Assembly: GCF_000346465.2 (NCBI RefSeq)
Contig: NC_034011.1
Span: 11,527,195-11,591,194, forward strand
Length of the DNA: 64,000 nucleotides
Origin: Prunus persica
Lineage: Eukaryota > Streptophyta > Magnoliopsida > Rosales > Rosaceae
Direction of reading: 5' to 3'
Below, piece by piece: positions 45,423 to 57,132 of this stretch. The translations under genes were made by a program, and so were the position numbers. The notes under the pieces were generated by a model. It saw nothing but the letters and a program-made list of their open reading frames with translations, had not been told where the DNA came from and did not search any database. The first letter of the stretch is position 1, and the number at the start of each line of letters is the position of its first letter.

Positions 45423-45929
45423 AGTTCTGTAGTAATAATTTCCTCACTCTAAGACCGGGTTTCGACTAAAAAAGATGCATGTATTTGCCTTTTGTAATTC
45501 CAAGTTTTGTAGTCATGATCTTTAACACCTGTGGATAGGGACTGTGAGTCTGTGATTTAATATCGTGGAATTCCCAAACACTCTACCAATTGTCGCTTGA
45601 TCTTCTCAAACTCATCAATCATCTTCCTTTACAAAAGAACGGAAATAATGAAATGCCAACGGTCAAGAAGATGCCAAAACCAAGAAAATTTAAATATAAA
45701 ACTATATATAGACCAAAAACAAACAATTTTCGACAACAGAATTACAAGAAATCTTGCCCAAAAGCTGAAATTCACAATCTTAACTAAATAAGCCATTAAA
45801 AAGAGTTTGGATCTACATAAAAAAAATGATCATTATTCATCAATATTTAAGAATGTTTGAGAATGGTATTTGAACAAACTTAATAAAATTTGAATTCATT
45901 TTTCATACCTCTCAATATCAACTATCTAA

Positions 45930-46014
45930 AGCATACCTTTGTGATAATAACAAATACCACAAATGAAGGAGGATACCTTTGTGATAATAACAAATACCAC
46001 AAATGAAGAAGGAA
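45930..46014. repeat. About 41-bp tandem duplication
   Basis: Two near-identical units: ATACCTTTGTGATAATAACA followed by AATACCACAAATGAAG(A/G)AGG. Confidence 0.9.
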
Positions 46015-46439
46015 AACAATTCTAAAAAACCAATGTAAAGACTAATATCATGCAGAGCACAAACCCATTAGAAAACATAAATCATAAAATCCAAAGTATA
46101 ATCCACACCTTAACCAACATGGGTTGCAAAACTTCTCAACACAATACAAAACACGTATGTCATTTTAATATCTTTAAACAAACAACACCACAATGACATT
46201 GACAACCACTATAGCTGTTAATAAGAAAACAAATGGAACTGAGTGTAATGAGAAGAAGAGGTTCTTACCTCAAATGGTCCTCTGTCCAAAACCACAAACC
46301 AAATCCTTCCACCTCCTCAAATAATTTGACATGCAAAAACAAGATATTACCTCAGTAAAGTTAGACTCCTAAATGACATTGTTCTAAACACATTATAAGA
46401 TAAAGAGAACCACAAACCCAAATAAGGCAATCACTCACT

Positions 46440-46985
46440 GGTTTTTAATGTTTTCAATGCAAATAGAAACATTGAACAACTTTTTTTTTCAGTTTCCACT
46501 AGAATACAATGAAGAAGTGAAAGAAAAAACCAATCCCTTGATCTATTAATGGGACTTGGCCGGAAAGTGTTCTTGCCTCTATCATTAGCTCAGGTAGTCC
46601 CCGTTTCTGATGTTTTAGTCACCTTTCAAGTTCTCCTAGAATAGTTTCCGGTGCGAAATGAAATTCATAGGATATATATACGAGTAATTCAAAGGAAAAA
46701 AATAAATATTTGATAGGATCCATCTAAAACGAGATCTAAATGTAGAAAAAGAGGATTTAATTGAAATAAAACAAACATGAAAAATTCTTTAAAAGTGAAA
46801 ACACAAGCTAACAGAGGATGATCCTAGTGAAAAACTAGAAGTCTTGAAGATATTTCTTTATCACATTTTCAAGCCCAAGACACAGAGTTTGCTTAAGCAC
46901 ATAGCCCGACATTCCTAATTTTCTAGGCACTTCAATTTGGTCTTCAAACATTGATAAGCAAAAAGATAATTCAACAAAAAGGGTA
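46440..46985. repeat. Segment duplicated inside the nested CACTA (partner about 48370-48640)
   Basis: Blocks such as CAGTTTCCACTAGAATACA, GATGATCCTAGTGAAAAACT and AAGTCT-GATATTTCTTTAT occur in the same order at 46.44-46.99 kb and at 48.37-48.64 kb. A further shared word, TATGAAGTAGTTTTCAGTAA, occurs at about 46985 and 49770. Confidence 0.8.
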
Positions 46986-46989
46986 TGAA

Positions 46990-49900
46990 GTAGTTTTCAG
47001 TAAATCATATATGACCAAATAAATACTTTGTTAAACAATTTGGGCAGGAACACTTCAACTTGGGAAAAAAATTCACTAAAAAACCAGTTTGAGTCGAAAT
47101 AGTGCGAAACTTTCCAGATTAGAACTAGACACATAAAACTTCATCACATAAAAATTTCATGGCATTCGAGGTTAAGAAAGCATGTCAAAAACAAAATCCA
47201 AAACAGACTGAGCTACAGAGTTTTCTGCTTCCTGCAACATAACAACTACTTTAAAAATTTGCCAAAAATCCAATTTAACTCCAATTTGTATGAAACCAAG
47301 TTTGACATGCTCATTGAAATGTCTAATTATAAAAAATCCAGATCAAAATATAAATCCAAACTAGCTCTTTTGGTCCATAACATAACACAAGATCACAGAT
47401 TTCTGCATAACCTCAGATTTCATCAACCAACCCAAATCTTTAAAAATACACCACTTATCTGCTTTAAACATCAAAACACTAAATCATACAAATGTTTCTA
47501 TTTACTATTGAAAGAGTATTAATGTGAATTGACCAACTACAATTAAAAATACATAAAGGCAGAGCTTAAATTGAATAACCAACTATGAAATTTTTACAAC
47601 AAAAACCACAATGGTAGCTTCAACAATTACACAACATCTCCTGCACTAAACAACAAAACTCTAAAAGAAATACAAAGTGTTTATAAAAAAATGGACAATT
47701 TGATATATCATTGAAGAAACGTACAAGACTACAGTGCAATATTGAGTTACAAAGCACAACCAATTAAATAAAGGGAAAATAGAGGAAAACGCTACTACAA
47801 AATCAGAGAGAGAGTGAGAGAGAGGTTGTCAAAATGTGATTCCATTCCACATCGATGTACCCAACCAATTCAGTGGAAAATTAAGGCCTTTCAGTATTTA
47901 AAATTATTTTTTAAAAAAAAAATGAGTTTTCAGTATAAAAAAACCATTGTCAAGATATACAAGCATTTCAGTTTCTTAAATGAATAAGGCCTTCATTTGA
48001 TGCTAAAACCAGGTACATAGTTAGCACTAAAATCATGGGTTGTCAAAAACTTGCATGTATGTAGGATTTTCACCCTTTTACATTTTTCCAACCAAAAGAG
48101 ATTTAGAAATACTTCAAATTATTACAATATAATAACTAAAAAAAAGAATAAAAGTGACATAAAATTATAAACATGTTTGGCAGCTTCCATGTGTTTCAGG
48201 AAAGGATGTGACCCCCTATATGATCAAACTCTTTCTATTTTATGTTCAAAGCATTGGCCTTACAGTGTTTCTGTTTTGATTACATACAAGAATTGTTATA
48301 TTCTTCCTATGTAATACTTAGAATAAGTTTCCAATCAAACATGAACTAATATCAATTAACCATAAACAAGTATTAGTTTTAATGTTTTCAGTGCAAATAG
48401 AAACATTTAAGGACAACTTTTTCAGTTTCCACTAGAATACAGTGAGGAAATGAAATAAAAAGATATCTAAATGTACAAAAAGAGGATTGAATTGAAATAA
48501 AATGACATGAAAAATTCTTTAAAGGTTAAAACACGAGCTAAGAAAGGATGATCCTAGTGAAAAACTAGAAGTCTATAAGATATTTCTTTATAATATTTTC
48601 AGGCCCAAGACTTAGAATTTGCTTAAGTACATACTAGGCACTTAGTCTTCTACCATTGCTAAGCAAAAAGACACTTCAACAAAATATGGATGGTTTTCCT
48701 ATAGTTGCAATAGCTCTGTGATACCCTTGAACCCATTGAGACCCTACAAAAATAGCCACAGGAAATAGATAGAGGATTGAAAGTATAGTGATCCAACCAT
48801 ACAAATTCAACCCATCTACTTCCTTGAAGTTCTGTAAACTGCATTTTGAGTAAATGTTCCTCAAGACAATAGGGAGGATTGAAAGCTAGACCCATAAAGT
48901 GTACAAGTTGCCTAGGAATGACAAAAAGACAACTGAGAAAACAGGCTCTGGAGATTTGATTACATGGGTGAAAGAAATAACCACCTTAGAGAATGAGACA
49001 CATGCTGAGATGTGGCCTATTATTATTGCTTAAGCTAAAAGCCATCTTAAGTATCATCCTGCACATTTACAAAGCACAAAAATAGAGAGAGAAGGCTCAA
49101 AGCCTCAAACAGAGCAACATACTAATATATCATTCCCTAAAACAAAACAAAAAAGACAGGAAAAAAATTAAAGCATTCAACTTTTATGACATTGACTCTC
49201 ATCACAAAGGTGCTTGAGATAGATGAATTATTCATCACAGAAAATGTTTCAAATAGGCTACTGCAAAAATAACAAAATTTGTTAGACACGATATTTTGGG
49301 AGAGCTTGAGACCAAATTAGTCTGCAAACTCAAAATAGTCTATGACTTCTCCCTTTAAGTTTCTCTAATCATCAAAAAACAACAACATTATTTTTCCTAG
49401 TTAAATTCTCCCAAACAATAAAAGCATAAGCTCCTTTGACAAAAAAAAAAACACACAATAATAATAACTAAAATAAAGCATAATCTTACAGACAAAAGCA
49501 AAGAAACCTTGAAACGAATACACACCCACATAACCCACTTCCAACTTCCAATTCTTTTACTTCAATTATGTGCAAATCCAATTAGGTTTGACTACAAACT
49601 CGTCTAATAAATTAAAGACACTTACACAAGGGCTCGTAATTGATTCTAAATAATTCAAAAGTCTACTATACTTGGGAGAATCACTCATGTACCAGTTTGT
49701 TACCTGTCAGTCCTTAATTGTTTAACCTTCTTTCATTCAACATTATCATTAAGGACCAATCCACATGGTATGAAGTAGTTTTCAGTAAATCATAGATGAC
49801 CAAATAAATATTTCCATGTTCCAAAACTCAAAAAGCACATCATACAGAGCAAATGGTCTTCATACCTAACATAAAGGCACCATATGAAAGAAGTCGTGAG

Positions 49901-50370
49901 AGGAGGACTTTGTCAATTCAATGGTTGAGGGGTTGCAACGACCCTGTTGTTAAGACAAAAAAATAAAACAAAACAAAACAGATTTTATTTTGAAAGAATC
50001 AAAATCAATTAACTATAGAACAATTGTTGAATAAACAAAAGAAGAAAATACCTTTGAATCACTGCGTGGTTGGGGCTGTAGAGATTCTGAAAATTCTGGA
50101 GAACTGAAGGGTAGATGGTCTGGGGCAGAGGCAGTGGAAAATAACTTAGGCCATCAGAAATCTTGGGGGAAGAGAGTGGGTATGTCCATACGAGTGCTTG
50201 GCCGACGTCGGTGACTGATTGCTTTGTCGGCGTCGGAGCAGGTTAGGGCGTGCGAGATGAAGGGAGTGGGTATGTGAACTGAATAAGGGAAATAACAAGC
50301 GTGTTGGAATGGGTTTAATTTAATTCTTAGCTCACACTAATCTGCCACCAAAACCAGTGGTGGCCAAATA
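46990..50370. other. Rest of the nested CACTA interior
   Basis: AT-rich and, outside the translocator fragment, without recognisable coding sequence. It may contain introns or UTRs carried with captured gene pieces; I could not assign any. Confidence 0.4.
48670..48885 (-). pseudogene. Captured fragment of a plastid sugar-phosphate/phosphate translocator gene (XPT/PPT type)
   Basis: On the minus strand, overlapping frames read RNIYSKCSLQNFKEVDGLNL followed by YGWITILSILYLFPVAIF, then GSQWVQGYHRAIATIGKP. From family knowledge I recognise this as an internal transmembrane region of the xylulose-5-phosphate or phosphoenolpyruvate translocators of the plastid inner envelope. The glutamate usual after AIF is missing, and the flanks drop out of frame. 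Only one exon-sized piece is visible inside a non-coding CACTA, so it is best read as a transduplicated host gene fragment. XPT versus PPT is not settled. Confidence 0.65.
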
Positions 50371-51427
50371 ACCTAAAAATTTTAAGCGCGAATTTTTGCT
50401 TTGCGACGACACTGGCAAACATAGCGACAAAAAAATTTTGTCACCTAGAATTTTTTTAATTTTGTGCGCACTCTATTCAATGAATGGCGACCAAAATTAT
50501 TTTTCGTCGCCACTTGCAACCATAGCCACGAAAACATTTCGTCGCCCTTCTGAAGAATTTGGTAGCAATTCATTTTGTTCATGTCTTGAACAATGCCTTA
50601 ATATCACGAAACCTTTGGCGACCAACTGCAAAAGGTTTGTCGCTAATTTCCTTTTTGAGCGACCAAAATTGGGTTGGTCTCTGAAAATTTCGTCGCTAAA
50701 GAGGTTTTTCCTTGTAGTGTTAACCAATGATCAACCAGTTTAGACCAAACATCTTGAGATATCCCTAATGGGCAATGAGTGTATCTATCACCAGTAGTCT
50801 TGTATTTCTTAAAAACGTTATTTCTCAATGCGGACATCCAATCGGAATATCGCAATTTAATATGTTGTTCGAATGCCTCCCTCATCTCTTCCTCTGAGCA
50901 TGTGTGTGTGTATCCTGTTGCGTTAAAGCGATCATACAGTAAATCCATTTGAGTTGATGGAAATGTTCTAAATGTTGGCCATGCTCCATCGATAGCCTGA
51001 TAAAAAAGTACTCCTATAGTTCGCACAGCTCCAGTGGTTATAATCCTGAAAATTTAAACCAAATTTAAATAAATAAATAAAAATGAATCTACATAAGAAA
51101 TGACTAACTTTGCAAGCCTTATACATTACCTTCCTCTACGTATTAGAATTGGAGTGCCGTTTCCATCTTTACCCTTAGCCTTCCCTCTACCTTTTTTTAT
51201 TTCAATAGTTGAACCTAATAAAAAAAAAATACAAATATTTGAAGTACTGGGGAACTTCTACTACAACCAATTTTTCAGTGCGAATCAATGATATATGTAT
51301 AAAAAAAATTACCTTCTCCATTTGATGGTTCAGTTTCAAGAGGCATGTCTTCCATTTCGTTATCATGTGATGGCTCAATGAGGTCATCATGTTGGTCTAA
51401 GGAAGGTCTAGATGACTGAGGATGTGT

Positions 51428-51482
51428 AATCCAAATTAGGCCAATTTAATCCAAATTAGGCCAATTTAATCCAAATTAAATT
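51428..51482. repeat. Short tandem repeat, about 19-bp unit, three copies
   Basis: AATCCAAATTAGGCCAATTT repeated, at the boundary where the 5' ends of both genes of the outer CACTA are missing. Confidence 0.85.
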
Positions 51483-51717
51483 CATTTATATTAGTAATTT
51501 CACTTAATTCTTTTGATATATGATGAGGGAAATCCAACTTTTTTATATTATTTGATAATTTGATATCTTTATCAATCGGAAGAACATGTGATCAAGAGTA
51601 TTTGAAAAACTAAAAAAACTATTGACGTGTTAAGTATGATAATTCGAATACAAATTCAATATGGTATCGCATTTTAGGCCAATGTAATCCTGTAATATCT
51701 TGATGAAGTCATATATC

Positions 51718-54152
51718 CATATAATCTTCCTCCGTGGATGTGCATGAAGGAGCCTTATGTTTTCATGACTTTACTTATTCCTGGGCCCAAGGGTCCATGC
51801 CATGACATCGATGTATACATGAGACCATTGATAGATGAATTGCGAACATTGTGGGAAATTGGTGTTGAAACTTATGATATATATGTAAAACAGAATTTTC
51901 AGATGAGAGCTGCACTTCTTTGGACTATAAATGATTATCCAGCATATGCATACATGTCAGGTTGGAGTACGTCTGGCAAATTGGCATGCCCATATTGTGC
52001 ATCTAATACTTCGCATCGTCGGTTATCTCATGGGTCTAAGACATGTTATTTGGGTCATAGAAGATTTTTACCGTCTGACCACGTATGGCGTAATCAAGGA
52101 AGCCAATTCGATAATACAAGGGAAAGAAGACTTGCACCTAAGAGACCATCTGGTGATGATGTGATAAATGAACTTAGTGAATTAAGAGAAATAACACATG
52201 GCAAGGATGGGAAAAAGCATACAATATTTGGGTTTGGAAAAGATCATAATTGGAAAAAACATTCGATATTTTTCCAATTGCCTTACTGGAAAACACTTTT
52301 GGTGCGTCACAATTTAGATGTCATGCACATTGAGAAAAATGTATTTGAGAATGTGATTGGCACAATGATGAGCATTGATGGTAAAACAAAAGATTCTTTA
52401 AATGCTCGTCTTGATCTTCAAGAAATGGGTATAAGACAGAGGTATCATCCAGAAGAAGGAGATAATGGTAAGCTCTATTTTATCCCAGGCGATTATACAT
52501 TGTCAAATGATGATAACAAAGCTTTATGTCAATGGTTAATGGAGTTGAAAGTTCCAGATGGGTACTCTGGAAATTTATCTCGATGTGAATGCTTCAGAAC
52601 GTAATATTTCTGGTATGAAAACTCACGATTGTCATGTGTTCTTAGAGAGATTACTTCCGTTTGTGGCGCGAGATTTATTGCCCAAAGATGTAAGTGAGCC
52701 TTTAATTGAATTATCGTACTTTTTCAAGGAATTGTGTGCTAAAGTTTTAAGAGAAGATGACTTGAATCTTCTTGACAATCAAATTGTGCTAACTCTATGC
52801 AAGTTGGAAAAAATATTCCCTCCTGCCTTTTTTGACATCATGATTCACCTAACTTGCCACTTGGCATGGGAGGCAAAGGTGGCCGGTCCAGTACAATTCA
52901 GGTGGATGTATCCGGTGGAAAGGTAATCTCAATGTTTATATATTAATTTTATTCACGATTTGTTTAACTGCTGATGTATGATTCTCTAATTTCGGTATTT
53001 ATGACACAATTAGGTATTTGCATAAACTAAAGACTTATGTTCGTAATAAGGCTCATCCAGAAGGGTCTATTGCCGAAGGTGTCTTGGGAGACGAGTGTTT
53101 AATATTTTGCTCTCGCTATTTGCATCGAGTTGAAACTAAGTTTAATAAAAGAGATAGAAACGATGATGGAGGTCAACCGTCATATGATACATCTCCGTTA
53201 TCTATTTTCTCAACACCTGGTCGAGCTTTTGGGAAAGGTGTACTTAGAGAGATGAGCATTGAACTTCATAAGGCTGCCACTCATTATGTCCTGCAAAATT
53301 GTGATGAAGCTTTGCCATTTGTCCAGTAAGAATTCTTCAACACTATAAATTCTTTGTGTATTTAATATATGTTACTATTTATTTAGATATAATATAATCA
53401 TTTGTTATGTATGCAGAGAACATAAGAACATTCTAATCCAGTCTAGTGTTGATAATGTGGAGGAGTCACATAGGCTTCAATTTTCAAACTGGATTTCTAA
53501 AAGGGTATGGATAATATTGTATTGGAAAAATAATTGACTGTCATAGATGTTTCTTTAAAAGCATTTTTTCCTTTCTATGCAGGTCACAGAACTATACAAC
53601 GATGGTAAAGTTAGTAAACAAATGCTTTCTTTGGCTCGAGGTCCTGAAAGGCGAGTAACTTATTATCCTGGTTATTATATTAGTGGTTTTAGATTTCATA
53701 CATTGCAGCGTGATGAGAATAAAAAAACACAAAATAGTGGAATTCTGGTTAAGGGGGAGAATCAGGTTGACGATGTGCCTTGGTATGGAACCTTAGTAGA
53801 TATTGTGGAGCTTCGTTACACAGAAGGAAATAGAGTTGTATTGTTCAATTGTGATTAGTATGACACAGCACGAAAAGGAACAGGTTACAAGATAGATCGT
53901 TATGGAATAATCACTGTTAATACAACACGCAAGCTAAATACTCAAGAGCCATTCGTATTAGCAAGTCAAGCAACCCAAGTTTTTTATGTGAAGGGGGTTA
54001 AAAATAAAATTTGGAGTTTTGTAGTGGAAACAAATCCAAGAAATGCTTATGAGATGACTAATGATGAGATTGAGCCATACCAAGAAGCAGAGACTCAAAG
54101 TCAAAGCATGCATGCCATCCAAAATGATGTTGAAGACAATGAAATTGATTGA
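51718..54152 (+). pseudogene. CACTA TNPD transposase, N-terminally truncated
   Basis: Begins inside the tnp2 domain at YNLPPWMCMKE, so roughly the first 300 residues are lost. Seen in order: LLIPGPKGPCHDIDVYMRPL, LDVMHIEKNVFENVIG, then a frameshift near 52570-52600. DUF4218 follows (MKTHDCHVFLERLLPF, GPVQFRWMYPVER) to an intron at 52924. Exons at about 53014-53328 and 53417-53504 come next, then DUF4216 from 53581 with a TAG near 53857 in place of the expected Trp codon (FNCD-stop-YD). The end is near 54152. Diverged well away from the 5-24 kb TNPD. Confidence 0.85.
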
Positions 54153-54369
54153 AGAAGGGATGTGATTCAACTTACAACTATGGGATGAGTTGTCAAGTAA
54201 TTGTGATTGTCTATTTTTTTTTTGTAATCATCTTTTTTTTTTTTGGATTGACTATTTTTAGTTATTTATTTTGGAGTGTGATTGGTAATTATCAATCAAT
54301 TTTTTTTTATACTTATTCTAATGGGAAATTGACATTCCAACATTTTACCTAGAAGACATATTTCTCTTC

Positions 54370-54540
54370 AAAAATAGTCAAACAATTCAGACGAAACAAG
54401 AAGCCCTCGAAAATATTCAAGCAATTCCGACAGAATAAGAAGCCCTCGGAAATATTCAAGCAATTCCGACGAAATAAGAAGCCCCTCGGAAATAGTCAAT
54501 CAGTTCCGACGGAATGAGAAAGCCCTCGGAAATAATCATC
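54370..54540. repeat. 46-bp tandem array in the CACTA subterminal region
   Basis: About four units of the form TCAAGCAATTCCGACGRAAT followed by AAGAAGCCCTCGGAAATA. Confidence 0.88.
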
Positions 54541-55113
54541 CTATTTCCGTCAAGAGTACTTTTGGTTGTTAATAAAATTGGCGCCAAGTCTTCCCGCCAA
54601 ATAAATTACATTTCCGACGACAATGGAGACTTTTGTCGAGGGTATTTCCTTTGTCGGAAATAAATTTCAGGCTCGTGACATATTTCCAACGGACAACATT
54701 TTTTGGTCGGAAAAAACACTATTACCGAGGAAATTTCAGGGCCCTCGGAAAATGTTTGTCGGTAATGACCTTTTTTTTTGTAGTGTGTGAATGAGTATCT
54801 GATGCCTGTCATAGTGTATAACTTTCCCAACGTGAATCAAATCTTTTATCAATTTTGACTTGTTGGGACTTTTGGTGTAATTGAAGTACTCCCTTTCCTT
54901 TTTTGGATAGAGCCTTATTACTAAGAAGGAAAAAAAGAAAAAAAGAAAAAAATTGCCATCAGAACAGGGACATGCCAACCCCATGCAAATTAGCTATTAT
55001 GTACGGTCAGCATAATATGTCAGGTTAGTACACATAATTGGAAGATTCATTATAAATAATAAGTTGCATGCGTATGCATACTTACGAGACTAAGGCGCAT
55101 TGTGCATATGTAA

Positions 55114-55544
55114 GTAAGAATTTTCGCGAACTCCATAAATGTGGGTGAAAGTGTTGTTTTTCGAGATGGTCTTGTTGCTGCCATTGATAGAAGTTGGTGT
55201 CAAATTGTGGTTGAAGGTGACTCTAACTTGTTACTGACAGTGTCTTAAAAAAGTTCATCCCCTTTGGAGCATCCAACAAATTATTCAGAATATTTGGCTA
55301 CTTAACTCTTCTGCTGTTTATGTCCGCTTCCAGTATGTGTTTAGAGAGGCAAACTTCACGGCAGATGCGGTTGCTAAGCTGGACCATGGGCTTTCATCGC
55401 AAGTTTGTTGGGAGCTTGGTCTTCCCTTATCAATTTGCTTCCCCTTTTATTTCGACCTCTTCGGGCATTTTTATCCTAAGGGCTTTGTTTTGTAATTTTC
55501 TTTTTCCGTATATAAAAAAAAAAAAAAAGGTAAGAATTTTCGCG
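55114..55544 (+). mobile_element. 5'-truncated L1-type LINE with 15-bp TSD
   Basis: The insert is 55129-55529. It ends in a poly-A run and is flanked by GTAAGAATTTTCGCG at 55114-55128 and 55530-55544. It contains the end of a plant LINE RNase H domain (WCQIVVEGDSN, REANFTADAVAKL) with frame lesions, then a short 3'UTR. Only the last 400 bp arrived, typical of target-primed reverse transcription. Confidence 0.88.
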
Positions 55545-55869
55545 CCCAAACGATACCAAGTAAATGATCAATGTTAGTTACCTAGTAGAAAAACAATTGT
55601 ACATGTATCATGTGGTGTAGTTACATACTCTTTGGCTGGCCCCCCTTAGTAATAATCTAGCTACATATATATGTACGTACTGGACATATACACCAAGTAG
55701 AACAAAACGCTTTGTCACGAAAAGGACGCAAGCAGTCAGCAGGCTAGTGCATGAGCGTGGGAAGCACGGCACTTGTCTTTGTCATGCATGACACAAAAAA
55801 GCTTTACTTTGTACGCAAGGTCTATTCACAAAGCCTGATCTCTCTCAGTTAGCTTAATTACATTACATT

Positions 55870-56010
55870 CAAGCCTGATCTTTCTTATCCAAGATGTTCA
55901 TAGAGAGGCTAATGGTGTAGCGCATAGACTAGCCAAATCATCAGCATATCTGTGGGGGCTTGTTGCATGTGGCAATGGGTTTCCCATATAATCTTGCTAG
56001 CTTCTGTTCA
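55870..56010 (+). pseudogene. Second LINE RNase H tail relic
   Basis: Translation of the form IQDVHREANGVAHRLAKSSA resembles the same RNase H C-terminus. No poly-A or TSD found. Confidence 0.55.
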
Positions 56011-56488
56011 CTATACACGTTTCATGGACAATGACTTTGCCAGAGTATTTAAGTGCAAAAGTGAGTGATCCTTGCAATGGCAGGTGAGATGGATCATATT
56101 GCACATGACATGATTGGGGGAGAGTTCTGTTCATACTTTCCAATATTTACTCACCCAATTATATTTCTTTCTAATCAGTGACAAACTCCCAATAACTTTT
56201 CATATATACTTCAAATTATTTACTATTGTTATAGAAACAAAATAAGCAAGAGAGAAATGTTTGAGGGTTTTTTTTTATTTATTAAACTCTTATTTTATAG
56301 GTAACCAAGTGACTAAATAGGTCATCAAGTCTCTAGTTATATATATCAAATAGAACCCTAAGCATATTACTAAGATGATTTATCTTAAATAAATACGTTT
56401 TCAATATAATAAATATTAGATGTAATTGAATGGCATCAATATAATAACATTTACACTCTCTTTGAATGTTCACACATCAATGATAAGT

Positions 56489-57132
56489 AGTGTCGCCCTT
56501 GATAGGGGCAGTCAATGCGACTACCCTGGGCTCATTGTCCAGGGGGCCCAAATTTATTTTTATTTTTATTTTATTTATAAAGACGTATATTATATTCATT
56601 ATATATTGTTTTAATATATATATATATATATATTAAAGTAACATGGGTTGTTTCAACTCTTTTAAGCTCTAACTGATTGCAAATTTGGAAGTTTTAAGTT
56701 TGTTGTTGTGGAGGGGGATTTCTCAAATTCTAAGTTATGTTGTTCTTTGTTTATTATTTGAAGTATTAAAATTTCATCGGATTTCCTTGTACTATTTCTG
56801 ATTTCAAGTAGTAATGATTCCTGAAAAAACAACAATCTGGAAGTCAAAAAAGAAAAAGGAAATGATTGAATTGTTACAAGTATTTATCTTGTTTACGCAT
56901 TAGATTTAAATATATCAAGAGTAGCCTCTTATTATAAATTTTTATATATTGAAATTTGAATTTATATAATTTATTTTTCATGAATGTTAAATTTTTAGTT
57001 AATTTGAATAAGTTAAATGTTGATTAAAAAATAAGAGTGAGTCTAGCACTTAGTGAAAAAAAAAAATTATATATAGGGGCCTAATTTGTTTACATTTGCC
57101 CTGGGCCCTGAAAAATTCAGGATTGGCCCTGA
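56489..57132. mobile_element. Small non-autonomous hAT-like element
   Basis: An exact 8-bp TSD TGATAAGT lies at 56481-56488 and 57133-57140. Ends AGTGTCGCCCTTGA and, inverted, TCAGGGCCAATCCTGA are imperfect versions of the CAGGGCCGGCCC-type plant hAT terminus. Subterminal GGGCCC words occur at both sides. The 644-bp interior is AT-rich with no gene. Confidence 0.65.

Larger units (their letters stand above)
44723..50719. mobile_element. Non-autonomous CACTA nested in a Transposase_24 exon
   Basis: Perfect 17-bp inverted termini CACTACAAGGAAAAACC at 44723 and 50719. Subterminal TTCGTCGCC/GGCGACGAA motifs lie in about 44.74-45.08 kb and 50.37-50.70 kb, a third motif family. The 3-bp flanks (CAA, TTA) do not match, so the TSD has mutated or an end was rearranged. 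The interior is AT-rich and encodes no transposase. It holds internal duplications and a piece of a translocator gene at 48.7-48.9 kb. Confidence 0.85.
43840..51420 (-). pseudogene. Transposase_24 (Ptta/En-Spm) gene split by the nested CACTA
   Basis: Readable pieces in order on the minus strand: an acidic exon at about 51400-51310, a basic exon at 51190-51130 (KGRGKAKGKDGNGTPI), and the core 51047-50720 (RTIGVLFYQAIDGAWPTF, CPLGISQDVWSKLVDHWL). The core is interrupted by the nested element and resumes at 44720-44705. Further pieces are about 44582-44490 (RSKSTIVHTTGSVPMEKY), 44391-44275 and 44174-43850 (GPSHGRILGLGGGY, then a coiled coil). This is the standard Transposase_24 layout. It has no C48 protease part, unlike the 14-17.6 kb gene. 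Confidence 0.8.
42698..54785. mobile_element. Decayed 12 kb CACTA element with nested CACTA
   Basis: Termini CACTACAAAACAG (42698) and, inverted, CACTACAAAAAAAAAGG (ending 54785), TSD TGT at 42695-42697 and 54786-54788. Subterminal TTCCGACGG/GTCGGAAAT words fill about 42.70-43.42 kb and 54.37-54.78 kb, a different motif from the 5-24 kb element. It holds a Transposase_24 gene on the minus strand and TNPD on the plus strand, both broken. A 6 kb CACTA (44723-50719) splits the first gene. It begins only 15 bp beyond the LTR element at 40177-42682. Confidence 0.88.

Noticed and set aside
45222..45452. Open frame containing a duplicated peptide
   Set aside because: It translates the 66-bp tandem duplication inside the non-coding CACTA; no homology.
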